Source: Sipunculus nudus
Lineage: Eukaryota > Annelida > Sipuncula > Golfingiida > Sipunculidae
DNA length: 64,000 nucleotides
Assembly (NCBI GenBank): GCA_026874595.1
Contig: CM049311.1
Span: forward strand, 33,191,176 to 33,255,175
Direction of reading: 5' to 3'
Positions 1-12,516 of the stretch are shown here, in pieces. Below the pieces are notes generated by a model that made no database searches, had not been told where the DNA came from, and saw nothing but the letters and a program-made list of their open reading frames with translations. The position numbers were made by a program, and so were the translations under genes. Within the stretch, counting starts at the first letter, position 1; every line of letters starts with the position of its first letter.

Positions 1-1266
1 ATGGTAAACAGGCCCACATTGACTGTGTGTACATACACACAAACACAGAACCATAAAAAGTATAAAACAGGTGAATAAGTGCGATTTGCTGAGCAAATTT
101 TGTACTAAGCCAAAATGAACTAATAAAGGGTAAGATAATACATATGGCTGGGTATCTTTTACTGTTTCAAATAACAGGGTGATAAACTTTCTGTCCTGGT
201 CCAGTCTGAATGGGTGCATAATGGCATCTGCAGCAAGTATTCTAGCCTTGTGTCTTCAATCACACAATTCACCGGCAAGTATTATTCACTTCAGAATAAT
301 TATGTGCAAGCTGTATAAACATCAAGAGATTTTTTTTGTCTTCGTTGCTTGGTTACCCTAATATTATTCAAGAGATTGACTTTAATTTGTCAACAATCAT
401 AACACACAGTGTATGATAAACTATTAAAAATATGGATCAAATCCTTCTTTTATTTGATCAAAAAAATGTCATGCATCCCGCCACACCCGACCGCTGCATG
501 TGTGTGACGTTACATCCGGCGAGGTAGGGTCAGTGTATTCATAACGTTATACAGTGAAACCTCGCAATAGCAACCATAACCGATAACCGGTGAAGTTGTC
601 GCATTTTCGAGATGGTCGTCATGGCGAGGTCTGATATGAAGAGCAAAACAAATTTGGGACCGTGAAAAAGTAGTTGTTATTTTGAGTTGGTAGCTTAATC
701 GAGGTGGTGTTAGGCGAAGCTATGTATAAGGAATGAAACGTTAAATGTCATCAACCATGGAGTGTGACCTTTGTGTTTTCCATGTGCTTTTACCGTCAAT
801 CACACATATCAGCATGGTCAGAATCTTGACCTGAAGGTTTTGCCACAAGTTACAAAAATGGATATTGAAAATCGGCAGCCAACTTGGTTATGAGGCGAAA
901 ATAGGCCAGTTCACCAAATTAACCATAAATGAGAATTCTTCGACCAAGAAACCCTAAGAAACCATGTACTGAATAGAATTGCGGAATAAATCGTTAAAAC
1001 ATCAAATGGCTGATGGACTTTTTTTCAGGCCTTCACAAATTCCTCCCACATTTTCGCAAGGAACGCGATTGCTAAGTTTTGAATTGATCTTCATAGAAAA
1101 TAATCCCGAGTGATTATAGAATCCTAATGACCATTTCAAGTGCTTATTCAAAGTTCAATAAAAACAGTTTTTAATGATTTGATGTCATATTATATTCCCA
1201 AGATTTAGATATGTGTTGCTTTATTTCAGGCATTATCATAATACTATATAAGCTATATTATATAGA
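1..1266. other. AT-rich sequence without recognisable gene
   Basis: No open frame longer than about 60 codons with protein character. The only structure I see is the 552-690 repeat listed separately. Confidence 0.6.
552..690 (+). repeat. pogo/Tigger-type transposon end (CAGTGAAACCTCGC)
   Basis: Starts CAGTGAAACCTCGCAATAG directly after TA. The same type of end occurs near 31226 and 63136. Such CAGT(G)AACCTC termini are known from pogo/Tigger-like elements and their MITEs. The other end was not found. Confidence 0.4.
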
Positions 1267-1543
1267 TGGGGGCAATGGTGTAAGGTGCCAGACTCATGAT
1301 CGAGGGGTCGTGAGTTCGAATCCAAGTCATACCCCCACCGTGCCAAGACCCATGGGCAAGGTCCAAACCGCAAGTGTGCCTCTGTCCACCCAGCAGTAGA
1401 AAAGGGTACCAGTAAATACTTGGAAGGTAACCTGCGATTGACTAGCATCCCATCCAGGAGGAGTTCTACTACTAAGTCGCTTCCCGCTACAGAAACCGGG
1501 ATAAGCTCCGGCCTGATGAGCCGTTAGGCAAAATAAAGGTATG
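1267..1543 (+). repeat. tRNA-derived SINE
   Basis: The 5' head has a box A-like GGTGTAAGGTGCC and a box B-like GAGTTCGAATCC about 45 bp later, the internal RNA polymerase III promoter. A tRNA-unrelated body follows, containing CAGAAACCGGGATAAGCTCC, and the 3' end is AAAATAAAGG. About 277 bp in total. The head is too diverged to be a functional tRNA gene. Confidence 0.7.
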
Positions 1544-1545
1544 GT

Positions 1546-1830
1546 TTTCGGGCTCTTTTTTCATAAATCAGTGGGGGCGGGCGATATTTTTTGTAAACCT
1601 TTATTGTACGTTTCGATAAAAATGTCATATGATCAGGTGAAAAGCATGAAAATAACAGATTTTTTTGCTTAACAGGTTAACAGCACGACATAACAAAGGA
1701 AATCCTATCAAAATCGTATTATTTCATCCTCTTGAAAGATAAAAATAAAAATAAAAATTTTTGAAACGTGGGGTTAAAATTGACGGGGGCGGTGCCTTAG
1801 AACCTTTCCTTTTATTTCTTTTTGCCTTAG
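1546..1830 (+). repeat. Dispersed repeat, copy A (uninterrupted)
   Basis: Shares CGATAAAAATGTCATATGAT and, further on, GGGGTTAAAATTGAC with 60470-60565 plus 61705-61905. There the two halves are separated by a Helitron-like element, so this copy shows the empty state. Nature of the host repeat is unknown. Confidence 0.6.
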
Positions 1831-1860
1831 GCTCGGGTGCAAAAGCCCAACATAATTAAC

Positions 1861-3483
1861 CTTTAAGACTATATAGCCTAAAATATTTGTATTCGATTAA
1901 TTATTATTATTAATATGTATGCTATATGCATTCAACGTTTTTTATGTTTATTTTACGTGTGTATGTAACCGTTTCTCTATTTATGTTTCAATGTACGGGC
2001 ATATACCCGCTTATCAGCATGGCAACCTGCTTCTTTGTTCACGTGACTGCTCTTTGCTCTCTGGTCACCCTAAGTTCAGGTACCAGTAAGGTATAGAGTG
2101 ATAATTAAACATACCTATCAAAGGTGTCTTATTTTATTTAACTCAGCTAGAAAACCATGTATCTGACATATTTGTCGTGAGTTTGAAACTTGTATGCTAA
2201 AAACGGAACCGGGTGTAAGACGGGATTATCAGCATTTACCATAAACTTCGCCATTTTTAACGTCTATTTCGTCATTTTAAAACTGGGTTAGTATATGTGC
2301 TTGGGAAAACAACAACAAGCTGTGTAGGACATAGCAGACAGTTCAGACCCGGCATTATGCGTCCGGTTTACAACTTTCATACAATTAGGTCAGGTAGATA
2401 TGATGTCTCCATGGACCTTTCACGTGTCGTGAGTGCAAAACATAAGGTTATATTCGTGTCGCACTTGTGGGGGGCTCTTTAAACAATTTTCAGCTATCAC
2501 GCGTAGAACAAAACATATATTGAAGAATATTGGAGCTGAAATGGGACTGAGCAAAGTGCATGATATGATAATCTTCGTTGATCGCAACTATTGTTTTTAT
2601 AACCCAACTACAAGAACATCCGTATGATTATAGGTTTACATCCATATACACGAAGGAACAAGGGAAAACGCATATAATACAAAAAAAAAAACAAAATAAA
2701 TAAATACACAGGAAAACGATATATGAACCTTTCATTAAATAATCATGACACATTATTTCATTCCAAATACAGTTTAAGGCATACAATCTAGGTAAAATAA
2801 ATGTCACCATTTAATATTCAAATTTAAAATTTATTCACTGTTGGTTTCATATTCGCGAGATTAAAATTTCCTTATTCTCCTTATTTTCACTTATTCATGT
2901 TTCAAGAATATATCCATTATTATTTGAATTAATCATGTTAGATTGTATACGCACAAAATCGTATTAAATTGAATGGGGCCCGTACATGGAACATCCAACG
3001 AATAGAAATTAATGGTAACAAGTGGCAAACATTTGAAAGGTATAGCATATCATTTACAATAGCAATCTTTGATTTTCGGGGGACATAAAAGATCTGTTAT
3101 TATTGATGAGACATCTTTTTCACGGAGGTTTTATTTACGATCCATTTCGCAAATGATGCGATACTGGAAACCCTCGCTTACTAAATGACAACCACATGGA
3201 GTATAACGAATATGTTTTGCAAAAATGGCCACTTCCGTCATTACGGTAGGGAATTGGAAGTGACTGTGGATCAGTAAATGCAACAAAATAAATGCAAAAA
3301 TATTGGAAAGGCTGAACATTGTTTAATATATATATCTTACCCTATACAGGGATCCTACCGTGGTTTCTGTCAATGTCAACAAAGCCTATAGTGTATGTTC
3401 ACGCTGCGCTGAACAATGCAGTCGATAGACTGCGGAACACACCCGCTGATGCGTACACACTACATAACAAGTGAATGACCTTT

Positions 3484-3484
<1 letters not shown>
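1861..3484. other. Intergenic sequence
   Basis: No gene recognised. Around 2838-2875 a single TTCATATTCGCGAGATTAAA resembles the end of the TCGCG-type MITE at 23558. Confidence 0.5.
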
Positions 3485-3572
<88 letters not shown>

Positions 3573-3578
3573 AAGAGA
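3485..3578. repeat. Compound (TA)n(GA)n microsatellite
   Basis: About 22 TA units followed by about 24 GA units with a few A interruptions. Confidence 0.95.
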
Positions 3579-3589
3579 TACCTTGTATG

Positions 3590-3800
3590 AAAAACGGTTA
3601 CATGTAGAACCCTAACGGGATCTTCAGAGTGGAGCCTGCAGGGTGGGGGGGGGGGGGGCCCTTTGAGGTTCCAGGTAGAACCCTCTAGTCAGGGTTCTTC
3701 ATGGAACCTTCTCCGTGGGTCATTTCGGGAACCCTAAGAATTCTATATGCAACCCTGGTAATGGGTGCTTTTTAGTACCCCACGGAAGAGTTCTACCTTA
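3590..3800. repeat. GGTTCT/AGAACC-rich dispersed repeat
   Basis: Repeated short inverted motifs such as GTAGAACCCT, AGGGTTCTTC and GGAACCCT, split by a G tract at 3643-3658. Related stretches lie at 8908-9000 and 46120-46225. Resembles widespread MITE-like elements; family not identified. Confidence 0.4.
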
Positions 3801-4329
3801 AACCATTTGATTCATATTTGACCTGAAATAACTGTGTGTTGTTGTTGGGAAACCCGATGTGTCATTTATGGGATTTGATAGGCCAAAGGCCAAAGGCAAA
3901 AAACAGTGTTCTGGATACTCCAATGAAATGAATATAAAACATGCTGTCTCTAGATAAGTCACATGGACAATTAATTCAAACAGAATTGAAGAAAAACGTG
4001 TGGAAACGTTTAGGCCAGAATATGAAAATACACAGAAAATAAGGAGAGAGTAAAAGTACAGAGATTATTCAGAAAAAGAGACCTCAGGCCCAATGTTCCA
4101 ACTATAAACACTCAATATGCCTTAGCACTAACAATTAAACAAATTCTTACAAACATCCGCATTCAGAGTAATATAAAATACAATAAAGTACTTGTGATAC
4201 CGTAAAGACAGAAAAAGAACAATACTAAGGGAAAAAATCTAAATTTTCTATTGTGCCAAAAAGTGGTGCTATAAACATCAATTTTCTAACATTTCTTGTG
4301 CTTTTATAAAACCATAATAAACAAAAGCT

Positions 4330-6040
4330 GATAATTATGATATTTCAAACAGATTTTTTAAAATTGAACATTCTTTAAAATTTATATTCATGAAGCTGTA
4401 GCATATGATTTCTTAAATATGCCATATTTAGATCATTATACGAAGGGCATTCTATAATAAACTGACTCTTATCGTCTCTGATATTATACTCAAGATTATA
4501 ACAGTGCTTACATATTCTTTCTTCTCTATCACTTCCTTTAAGTCGACCTGATTCTACTGCTAATTTATGGTTGCAACATCTAAATTATTCGAGTGCCTTG
4601 TATTGTTTTTATTAGGTATATACATGATAAATACTTTTCAACTGTTAGCAGTTATTTTAAAATTTCATAGAAATACAATCTATTACTGGAATCAATATCA
4701 TTATGCCAATCTTGTATTGCAATGTCTTTTACCCGTTGTTTAAACTGTCCTATAAAAATGTTCATATCTCCCACCTATTCTATCATCCATACATGACTTA
4801 ATCCAGCCTGAAAAAAAGGAATATTCTAATATAGGTGACCCAATTTATTTTCCCATTTTTGTCCAGCTTATTTAAATACATATACCAGTGCTTTGGATAT
4901 CTGTTATCATCCATGTGAACAATTTTAAATCATTATTTTATACAACGAACCACATATGTAAGAAAAAGTGGAAATCTGCCACAATCACCTAAAACCGCTG
5001 CATTTGAGTATTATCACCTTCACCAAGAACATACTTACAAACCTTATACTGTACTCTCTTTAGTATTTCAATTTTAGAATGACCCCAGATCTCACATCCA
5101 TACATTAAGATTGGTGCTACCATACTGTCAAATAAATTAGAAAGATGTTTGGTAGAAACTTTCCAATACCTTTTATTGAAGTTCCTGATAAAACCTAAAG
5201 CTTTGTTTGCCTGCATTGCCTGCTGTTGGTGGGTCTTAGTCCATGAAAGTAAAAAGATCTCAGGACATTTATAGTGAGAATCTACATCCAATTTTTGGTT
5301 GAACATATACCATTTTTCATTATTCCTTAGTTTACCACCTCTTCTGAACACTATTATTTTTTTTTCATGTTTATTTTCATTACATACTTTATACAAAATT
5401 CCTGAAGAAAGGTTAATTTGTTTCTGCAGTCTCCAAACTGAATCTCCAAAATTAATTATATCATCAGCATACATCAGAGTCATAATATCAGGTGGCTCTT
5501 CATTTAGAAAAAAAAAATCTTTACAATCAGAGTTGCTCAAACTATTAAAATATACATCAATAAATACAGAAAAAATAAAGGATTCACTACACTGCCCGGT
5601 CTTGTACCAACTGAACAAGAGCAAATTCTTGTGAGTCTCTTGTCTGTAATGACACATGATTGCATTTTGGCGTTCATAGATATAATGACTTTAAGTATCT
5701 TACCATTTATATTATGTTTTATCAGTATATACCATAATATATCATGTTGCACAGAGTCGAAACTTTGCTAAAATCCACAAATATCCAATAAAACATCCCC
5801 TTTCTATTGCATAAATATTTATGAGCCAAAGCTTGTAAAACAAAAGCATGATCTATGGTGCTAAATCTGTTTCTGTATCCGGCTTTTGCTACTGATAATA
5901 GATTTTGAATTTTAACACATTCGATCAACCTGTTTTATAAGACTCTTGAGAATATTTTCCTAAAACATTTAGTAAAGAAATACCTCTATTATTTTCCGGC
6001 TGATTTATTAGACCTTTTTAATGTAACGGCAATATTCTTT
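4330..6040 (-). mobile_element. Degenerate non-LTR retrotransposon (reverse transcriptase and C-terminal knuckle)
   Basis: On the - strand, from about 6040 downwards, the translation gives RGISLLNVLGKIFSRVL (RT fingers), STIDHAFVLQAL, FVDFSK, then YADD at 5460-5471 (the catalytic box), then SMVAPILMYGCEIWG. Further on it gives VESGRLKGSDREERICKHC and IECPSYNDL, a C-terminal Cys-rich end common in CR1/jockey-group LINEs. Frameshifts near 5750 and 5650 and stops between 4960 and 4640 show it is dead. The N-terminal endonuclease is missing (5' truncated). Confidence 0.8.
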
Positions 6041-6522
6041 CATTCTTTATTTTTTTCTTCTCTCTCTGTCTCTCTCTGTCTCTCTCACCCCGCGCGGGGA
6101 TATGTAGGTCGTACATTTTTTGTATCAATTAACCTTTTAACTTCCCCTTATGACAGGTAGACCGCATATTTACATTACCAAACCAGACACAATTGCGTAA
6201 CACTTACATTTTTTAACCCTCAGATAAAAAACGTATTTCTTGCCAATAAAACGAATGGAACCCATTAAACCGCATAATATATGTACCAGCCTACGGGATC
6301 AGGTGACTCTTATCTCTGCAGCTATTTACCATGCTCTCTAAAGCTCCGTTTAGTCTCCCTAGCTTTTTTACGTTGAAATTCAAACAAAACGCCTATGTGT
6401 TCACCTAAGTCCTTCTGGGACCAATCAGATATGTATGAAAGAGAGAAACGCAGAGAGAAAGAAATATATCTCGGGGAAACAACTGGGTTTTTTCTTGTCA
6501 CTCGCACATACAGGTTTTACAG

Positions 6523-6567
<45 letters not shown>

Positions 6568-7052
6568 CTTCCGACAAACAAATCGGCACTACAGAAACCT
6601 ATATCACAAGTAGAAGATAACAACGAGCTTCAGGAAGGGGGGACTAAACATAAAGAGTACCTGCAGGACCGCCACATTGTTCAGATATTTTAAAGAACTT
6701 TACGCATGTTGCCTCGCACAGAGTAAATGTAACTTTTGTTAGTATTTTATAGATTTTGAGTTACATGTTATTTCTATTGTGATTTTTCCCCTGGTGTTTA
6801 TTTAGTAACATGATATTTGTTTCGTCTTAAATCTTAAAAAAGTACACATACCATATTTCATTTGCATTCATTTAGAATGTTTTACTATTTTCAGTCTTGT
6901 TTAATACCAAGAGGTGCTAAAAACTATGTGATAATTTGAATAAAGACATTCCGTCCAAAAGTTCAACAAGAATCTTTAGTAATATGGAATTGCATTCAGT
7001 TCATGTGTATTCAATTGATGTATAATACTGCTTATAGATATACTTATACTTA

Positions 7053-7054
<2 letters not shown>
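6041..7054. other. Intergenic, with (CT)n tract
   Basis: Short CT runs at 6060-6087 and 6525-6563. Apparent open frames there are low-complexity translations. No gene seen. Confidence 0.6.
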
Positions 7055-7112
<58 letters not shown>

Positions 7113-7205
7113 GCTGATTGTTTTTAACCCGAAAACCTGTCTCTGTATTATTTTACTGGTTATAAAATTGTTCCTTTAATGCTCAGATCAGCATGCGCTC
7201 CTGTT

Positions 7206-7284
<79 letters not shown>

Positions 7285-7379
7285 GTGACAGTACAATCAA
7301 CTCATAATCTTTTTAATCCTTTAGAATACTGAGAATACTGTAAACAGATGTCTTTGACATTCACCACATGAAATATATA

Positions 7380-7451
<72 letters not shown>

Positions 7452-7511
7452 CATACAGTCCAACCTGTCTGAACGACCACTTGTGAAATACGGGCACCTG
7501 GCTATTACGAC

Positions 7512-7605
<94 letters not shown>

Positions 7606-7619
7606 ATATGTATATATAT
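7055..7619. repeat. Cluster of four long (TA)n arrays around a transposon end
   Basis: Arrays at 7055-7109, 7209-7279, 7371-7455 (with TACA units) and 7514-7619. The third and fourth enclose 7456-7513, which begins CAGTCCAACCTGTCTGAACG, the same terminus seen at 20038 and 49396. Confidence 0.85.
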
Positions 7620-7685
7620 CGTGACTTCCGGTCAGACTCTAACTGAGGTCGTCTGAGCTATAACGATAACTATTTTTCCGAATTC

Positions 7686-8860
7686 CGCCCGTCCGTCCGC
7701 CTGAATGTCTGTCCGTTAACCAGGCACAAATCGTAACCGCTGGTTCTGGAATCTTCTAACTTCACATCTTGGGAGGTCCATGAAAATTGGAAAACCAGAA
7801 ATCAGGTCTCTGTTACCCATAACCATTGAGCTATGGGGCTCCGAAGTACCCCCCAGAATAATGGAAAATTTGATACATAAGCTCAAGTATCTGAACAACC
7901 AATGCATTGATCACCATGATTCCTTGCATGCATATTGATCATTAGGTGTTTCATCAGTTACTGCAGACTGCTGGCGCCACCTGTATTTTTCTTTTTTTTA
8001 CGAATTTTGTTCTCTATTTTTGAGACCTTCAAAGATGTGGTCACCTGTTGACAGGGAACATACTGTTACCATTGAACTAAGAAACTTCTGACTTGACATC
8101 CAGGGAGGGCCATGAAATATCTCCATGGAAACCTGAAATAAGGCCTCTGTTACTCATATCCTCTGAGCTATGGGGTTCAGAAATACCCCAAGAATTATTA
8201 AAAATCGTAACGACATAAAAAGTCTCCTTGGAAACCTAAAACTGGGTTTCTGTTACCCATATCCTTTAAGCTATGGGGGTCAAAGTATCCCTCAGAATAA
8301 AAAAAATTGATAGATAAGCTCCAGTTTCTGAACAATTAATGCATTGATTACTATAATTCTTTGCATGCAAATTGATCATGGAGTGTTTCATAAGTTCCTG
8401 CAGACTGCTGGCGCCACCTGGATTTTTGTTTTAAAATTCTACTTTTTTTCTCTATTTTTTAGACCTTCAAAGAAGTGCTCACCTGTTGACAGGGCAGAAA
8501 TTGTAACCATTGGACTAAGAAACTTCTGACTTGTCATCCAGGGAGGGCCATGAAAAATCTCCATGGAAGCCTGAAATAAGGTCTCTGAGACTCATATCCT
8601 CTGAGCTATAGGGCTCAGAAGTACCCCCAAAATAATTTAAAAATGTGATAAAAAAAGGTCCATTTTCTGAACAACTATCGCATTTATCACCATGATTCTT
8701 TGCTTGCATATTGATTATGGAGTAATTCAGGGCACAATTCGTTACCATTGCACCTAGAATCTTCTTACTTGACATCCAGGGAGGTCCATAAAAAGTCTCC
8801 TTGCAAACGTTAAATTAGGTCTCAGTTACCCATTTTCTCAGAACCAAGCTTAAGTTGAAT
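7686..8860 (+). repeat. Tandem ~350-bp repeat array, arm 1
   Basis: About three irregular units. Each contains TTCTNACTTGACATCCAGGG, GGTCTCTGTTACCCAT, CTATGGGGCTC, then TTGCATGCATATTGATCATG and CTGCAGACTGCTGGCGCCAC. The interval between CTGCAG...GGCGCC motifs is about 437 bp here because of an extra partial unit. The same unit is found inverted at 10868-11725. Confidence 0.75.
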
Positions 8861-8907
8861 GGGGATACGTCCTACCAAATTTGGCATTGATAAAATTCCA
8901 TTGCCCT

Positions 8908-9000
8908 GAGAAAATGATTCCTTCTTCTAAGAAGCCATGGTACTAGACAGAACCATATGGGTTCTTAGAAGAACCAACAGGAACCTTTTTTTTCTTAGCA
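8908..9000. repeat. Short TTCTTAGAAGAACC-type repeat
   Basis: Contains CTTCTAAGAAGCC and TTCTTAGAAGAACC, then an AACC...TTTTTTTTCTTAG end. Similar in style to 3590-3800 and 46120-46225. Confidence 0.35.
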
Positions 9001-9597
9001 AGTAGATAGATAGATAGATATTAGTGGTAGGAGAAATCAGGTTCGATGTTTGGAAGAAATGAAACAACCGCTGATCGATAATCAATCGAATATTTTATGT
9101 TTCTTCTAATCGGAGACGGAGCAATGTCTAACTTACATCACTCTGAAAGGCAAAGGTAACGGCTGGGTTGTTGACACCTGTTTGCTTCATAAGGTTCAGT
9201 TTTAATGATCACTACTGTGTATCCCGTCTGCCTTTTATCTCTGACAATATAAATCATTTATCAGACGAGGATCCAGGGGAGGGGTCAAGGGGGTCCGGTC
9301 CCCCCCCACACACACACACACATTTTTTCGGCCGCCGCAAACTTTTTGTAAGGGTTTCAGACCAATTTTTTCGGCCTTGACCCCCCTTTCCCGTAACTGG
9401 GGACCTAAATCAGGGTTTTAATCAGTTCCCCTTGGTTGGACCCTTCCTTTTCCTAAATGCTGGATCCGCCCCTGTTTATAATATGAAATTTTGCATATGT
9501 ATGTGTGAATGTGTGATCGTTTGTGATCGATTATACAAGAGTGGAACCGATTTATGCGATAAAACGTTTAATTGGCACCTCATTAATACATAGAAAT

Positions 9598-9598
<1 letters not shown>
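9001..9598. other. Intergenic sequence
   Basis: A short (TAGA)n run near 9003 and a (CA)n run near 9308-9322. No gene seen. Confidence 0.5.
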
Positions 9599-9654
<56 letters not shown>

Positions 9655-9656
9655 AG
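9599..9656. repeat. (TA)n microsatellite
   Basis: Nearly pure TA with rare C or TT interruptions. Confidence 0.95.
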
Positions 9657-9715
9657 TCAGGTGTGTGTATACACAGCGATAAAGTGTTTAACTGACAGGA
9701 GCAGTAATATATGTA

Positions 9716-9925
9716 TAAAGTAAGGACTGTAGGTCTTCGCTGTTCGGAAACCCATTTTAAAGTGGACCAAGTGTTTAGGTTTTTGATTGTTTGATCTGGC
9801 GCCTGCAAAGTTGGCTAGGTGTTGCGATCTGTGCCTGCATGTGCTTGTGAGTTCGTTTCTTTTGTTTAATGTTGACATTAGAGGTTCGTATATTATAAAG
9901 ATTTTCTCTTCCAGGCACAGATAAC
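9716..9925 (-). mobile_element. 3'-end fragment of a Penelope-like element
   Basis: The - strand reads [20 protein letters not shown] and [20 protein letters not shown], matching the C-terminal end of the Penelope-like element at 31480-33962 residue for residue over much of its length, including the following TTCGGAAACCCA...AAAGTGG stretch. Confidence 0.8.
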
Positions 9926-9934
9926 ACACACACA

Positions 9935-9953
9935 CATATATATATTATATATA

Positions 9954-9993
<40 letters not shown>
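9935..9993. repeat. (TA)n microsatellite
   Basis: TA array with two TTATA interruptions; it directly abuts the Penelope-like fragment. Confidence 0.95.
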
Positions 9994-9997
<4 letters not shown>

Positions 9998-10439
9998 TCC
10001 TATGTGTGGTATAAAAAATGATGAGGGGGGGGACGTTTCGGACAGGGAAAATTCGATAGTTTCTTTCCCAAACGTCCTACATTAACAAAGCATACTCATA
10101 CTTTAGTATCAATACACACAGCGTGTAATATTTCCCTAGTTAATTTCACAATAAAAGCATCACCTGCCTTGCCTTCCGTGATATCATCAATCGGAGTTCA
10201 TTATATGAATATACCTAGGAGTCATTCTGCGTCAGCACCAATAAAAAGCAGATTCGAGCCGTGTCAATGTATACAGTCAATTTTATCAATTTGAAGCGAG
10301 CCCACATTGTGCTACTTTGCCTGGCTTGAATGAAAAATTGAATGTAATCAAAATAATAAAACCCACATATATCACTATTCATGGAGGTATTGCATGTAAA
10401 CTTGGTCAAAGAAAAACAATGCAGTATATTATAAATCAG

Positions 10440-10670
10440 CATTCTTATGACAGCAGCCCTCCGACATGTGTTTGCATTACTTATTCGGCCTTCTTTCCAA
10501 GGATCGTTTGTGCATAAGTGACTCTACATTTGTAAGTTTTCCCTTGATGACATTCCTGAATCCGAGACATGTGCCGGATCCGCAGCAAAATGGATTTTTA
10601 TTGGTTCATTTCCGAAATGCCCTGAACATTTTTATGAGATTCTGTTTATGACTGATGAGTTTGTGGAACA
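10440..10670 (+). repeat. RTE-type LINE/SINE 3' tail, copy 1
   Basis: Shares GGCC...TTTGTGCATAAGTGAC, GCCGGATCC and TGAGATTCTGTTTATGA with copies at 13575, 24878, 49660 and 54425. The consensus (ATGAGATTCCGTTCAT, then a purine-rich or CA-rich end) resembles RTE-clade 3' ends; assignment is from general family knowledge. Confidence 0.5.
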
Positions 10671-10867
10671 AGTGACCCGTGGGTCATGACGCTCAGCCGA
10701 CTGACATGTTGACAATATGTCTTTGCACAGGCAACTAATTAAGATAATGTAGGTGGCATCATGGTTCATGCATATTAGCTAAAGCTCATCAAAACCAATT
10801 AGCACACCGAACTCGATGATAATCCAACCCTCCTTTCCCGAGGAATTTGGCAATTTGTGTGTATTTT

Positions 10868-11725
10868 GCATTAGTTCTGGGGTGCTCAAACATACCCCAA
10901 CACTCTGAGAATATAGGTCACAGTGACCCAATTTCAGGTATTTGGGGAGAACGTTTGAGGAACTCTCAGGATGTCAAGTAAGAAGATTCTGAGTCCAAGG
11001 TTATAATTTGTACCCTACTTTGGTATCAAATTTTCAATTATTCTAGGGGGTGCTTATAAGCCCCACAGCTGGGAGAATATGGGTAACAGAGACATAATGT
11101 CAGGTTTCCAAGTATATTTTTCACGGATGTCAAGTAAGAAGATTCTAGGGCCAACGGTTACAATTTGTGCCCTGTTATCAGAAGACCACATCTTTAAAGG
11201 TCTCAAGAATAGAAGAAAAAAATCTGTAAGAAAAAAATCCTGTTGGCGCCACCAGTCTGCAGGAACTGATGAAACACTCCATGATCATTATGCATGCAAA
11301 GAGACATTGTTGATCAATGCATTAATTGTTCAGATAATTGAGCTTTTGTATTAAATTTTGCATTATTCTTGGGCGGGGGGGGGGGGGGTACTTAGGAGTA
11401 CCATAAGTCAGAGGATATGGGTAACAGAGACCTAATTTCAGGTTTTCTTGGAGACTTTTCATGGACTCTCCAGGATATCAAGTTGAAAGATTCTAGGTCC
11501 AGTGTTTACGATTTGTGCCTTTTCAACAGATTACCTCATCTTTAGTTCTAAAAAATAGAGGGAAAATATGCGTAAAAATCGAAAATACGCAGGTAGCACC
11601 ACCTGTCTGCAGGAAATGATGGAACACTCCATGATCAATATGCATGCAAAGAATGATTGTGATTGATGTGTTGGTTGTACAGATAATTGAGCTTTTGTAT
11701 CAAATGTTGCATTATTCTGTGGTTC
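10868..11725 (-). repeat. Tandem ~350-bp repeat array, arm 2 (inverted)
   Basis: Reverse complement of the 7686-8860 unit: GATGTCAAGTAAGAAGATTC, ATATGGGTAACAGAGAC, GTTGGCGCCACCAGTCTGCA and ACACTCCATGATCA. The CTGCAGGAA motif recurs at about 11260 and 11609, a spacing of about 349 bp. A G tract interrupts it at 11375-11388. Confidence 0.75.
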
Positions 11726-12468
11726 TACAATCCATATAAAATAAATAAAGTTTATTTAAACATGTAAATAGGTGAGCCCTCATAAATATTTAGGACCTTT
11801 TATGAACAAAACAAAAACATATGCAGAGAGTAACTCCATTGATTCGTTCAGAGCATAAGTACAGAATATGTAGTGTTAACAGTTAGCTGTTGATTTGCAA
11901 ATAGAAAAAAACTACATGGTCTTCAAATTTATTTGTCTACAAAAGTCTGAAAGTATACCTTGATCATCGTTTGCTTATACTATATGCGAACGGCGGGGCC
12001 TGCTTTATGTTAACCAGATAACCCAACTATTGGCTGTGTATGAGAAGTCTTTAAGAAATCAAAAATATAATATTTACATGTATATCAAGAGATATCATTA
12101 CACTCCCTACTTCCACAAAAAAATATATGCCCATGTCAGACATGAATTAAAAAAAAAAAAACAAATAAAATTTTATTAATAATATCAAATAATAAAATTA
12201 TATGGATAATAAAAAATTAATATAAAGTTTGAATAAAGATATAGATGTGCAATAGGTGATACTCGATTGCAATGTAAAATCCTTGCGATAAATCTAGGTA
12301 CATGGGACTTCCTATGATAAATATATGCAATAAGAGATAATCTAGTACGATACAAAATCATAATTCTAAATTTAGGACATGGAATTTTGGATAAAGATGT
12401 GGAAAAGATGATACCCGAGTGCGATAAAAAGACTATTTTAAAATATTTAAAAGGGAATCCGTTGGTGT

Positions 12469-12516
<48 letters not shown>

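Noticed and set aside
1280-1340. tRNA gene
   Set aside because: Only the promoter boxes are tRNA-like; the cloverleaf stems do not form and the sequence continues as a SINE body.
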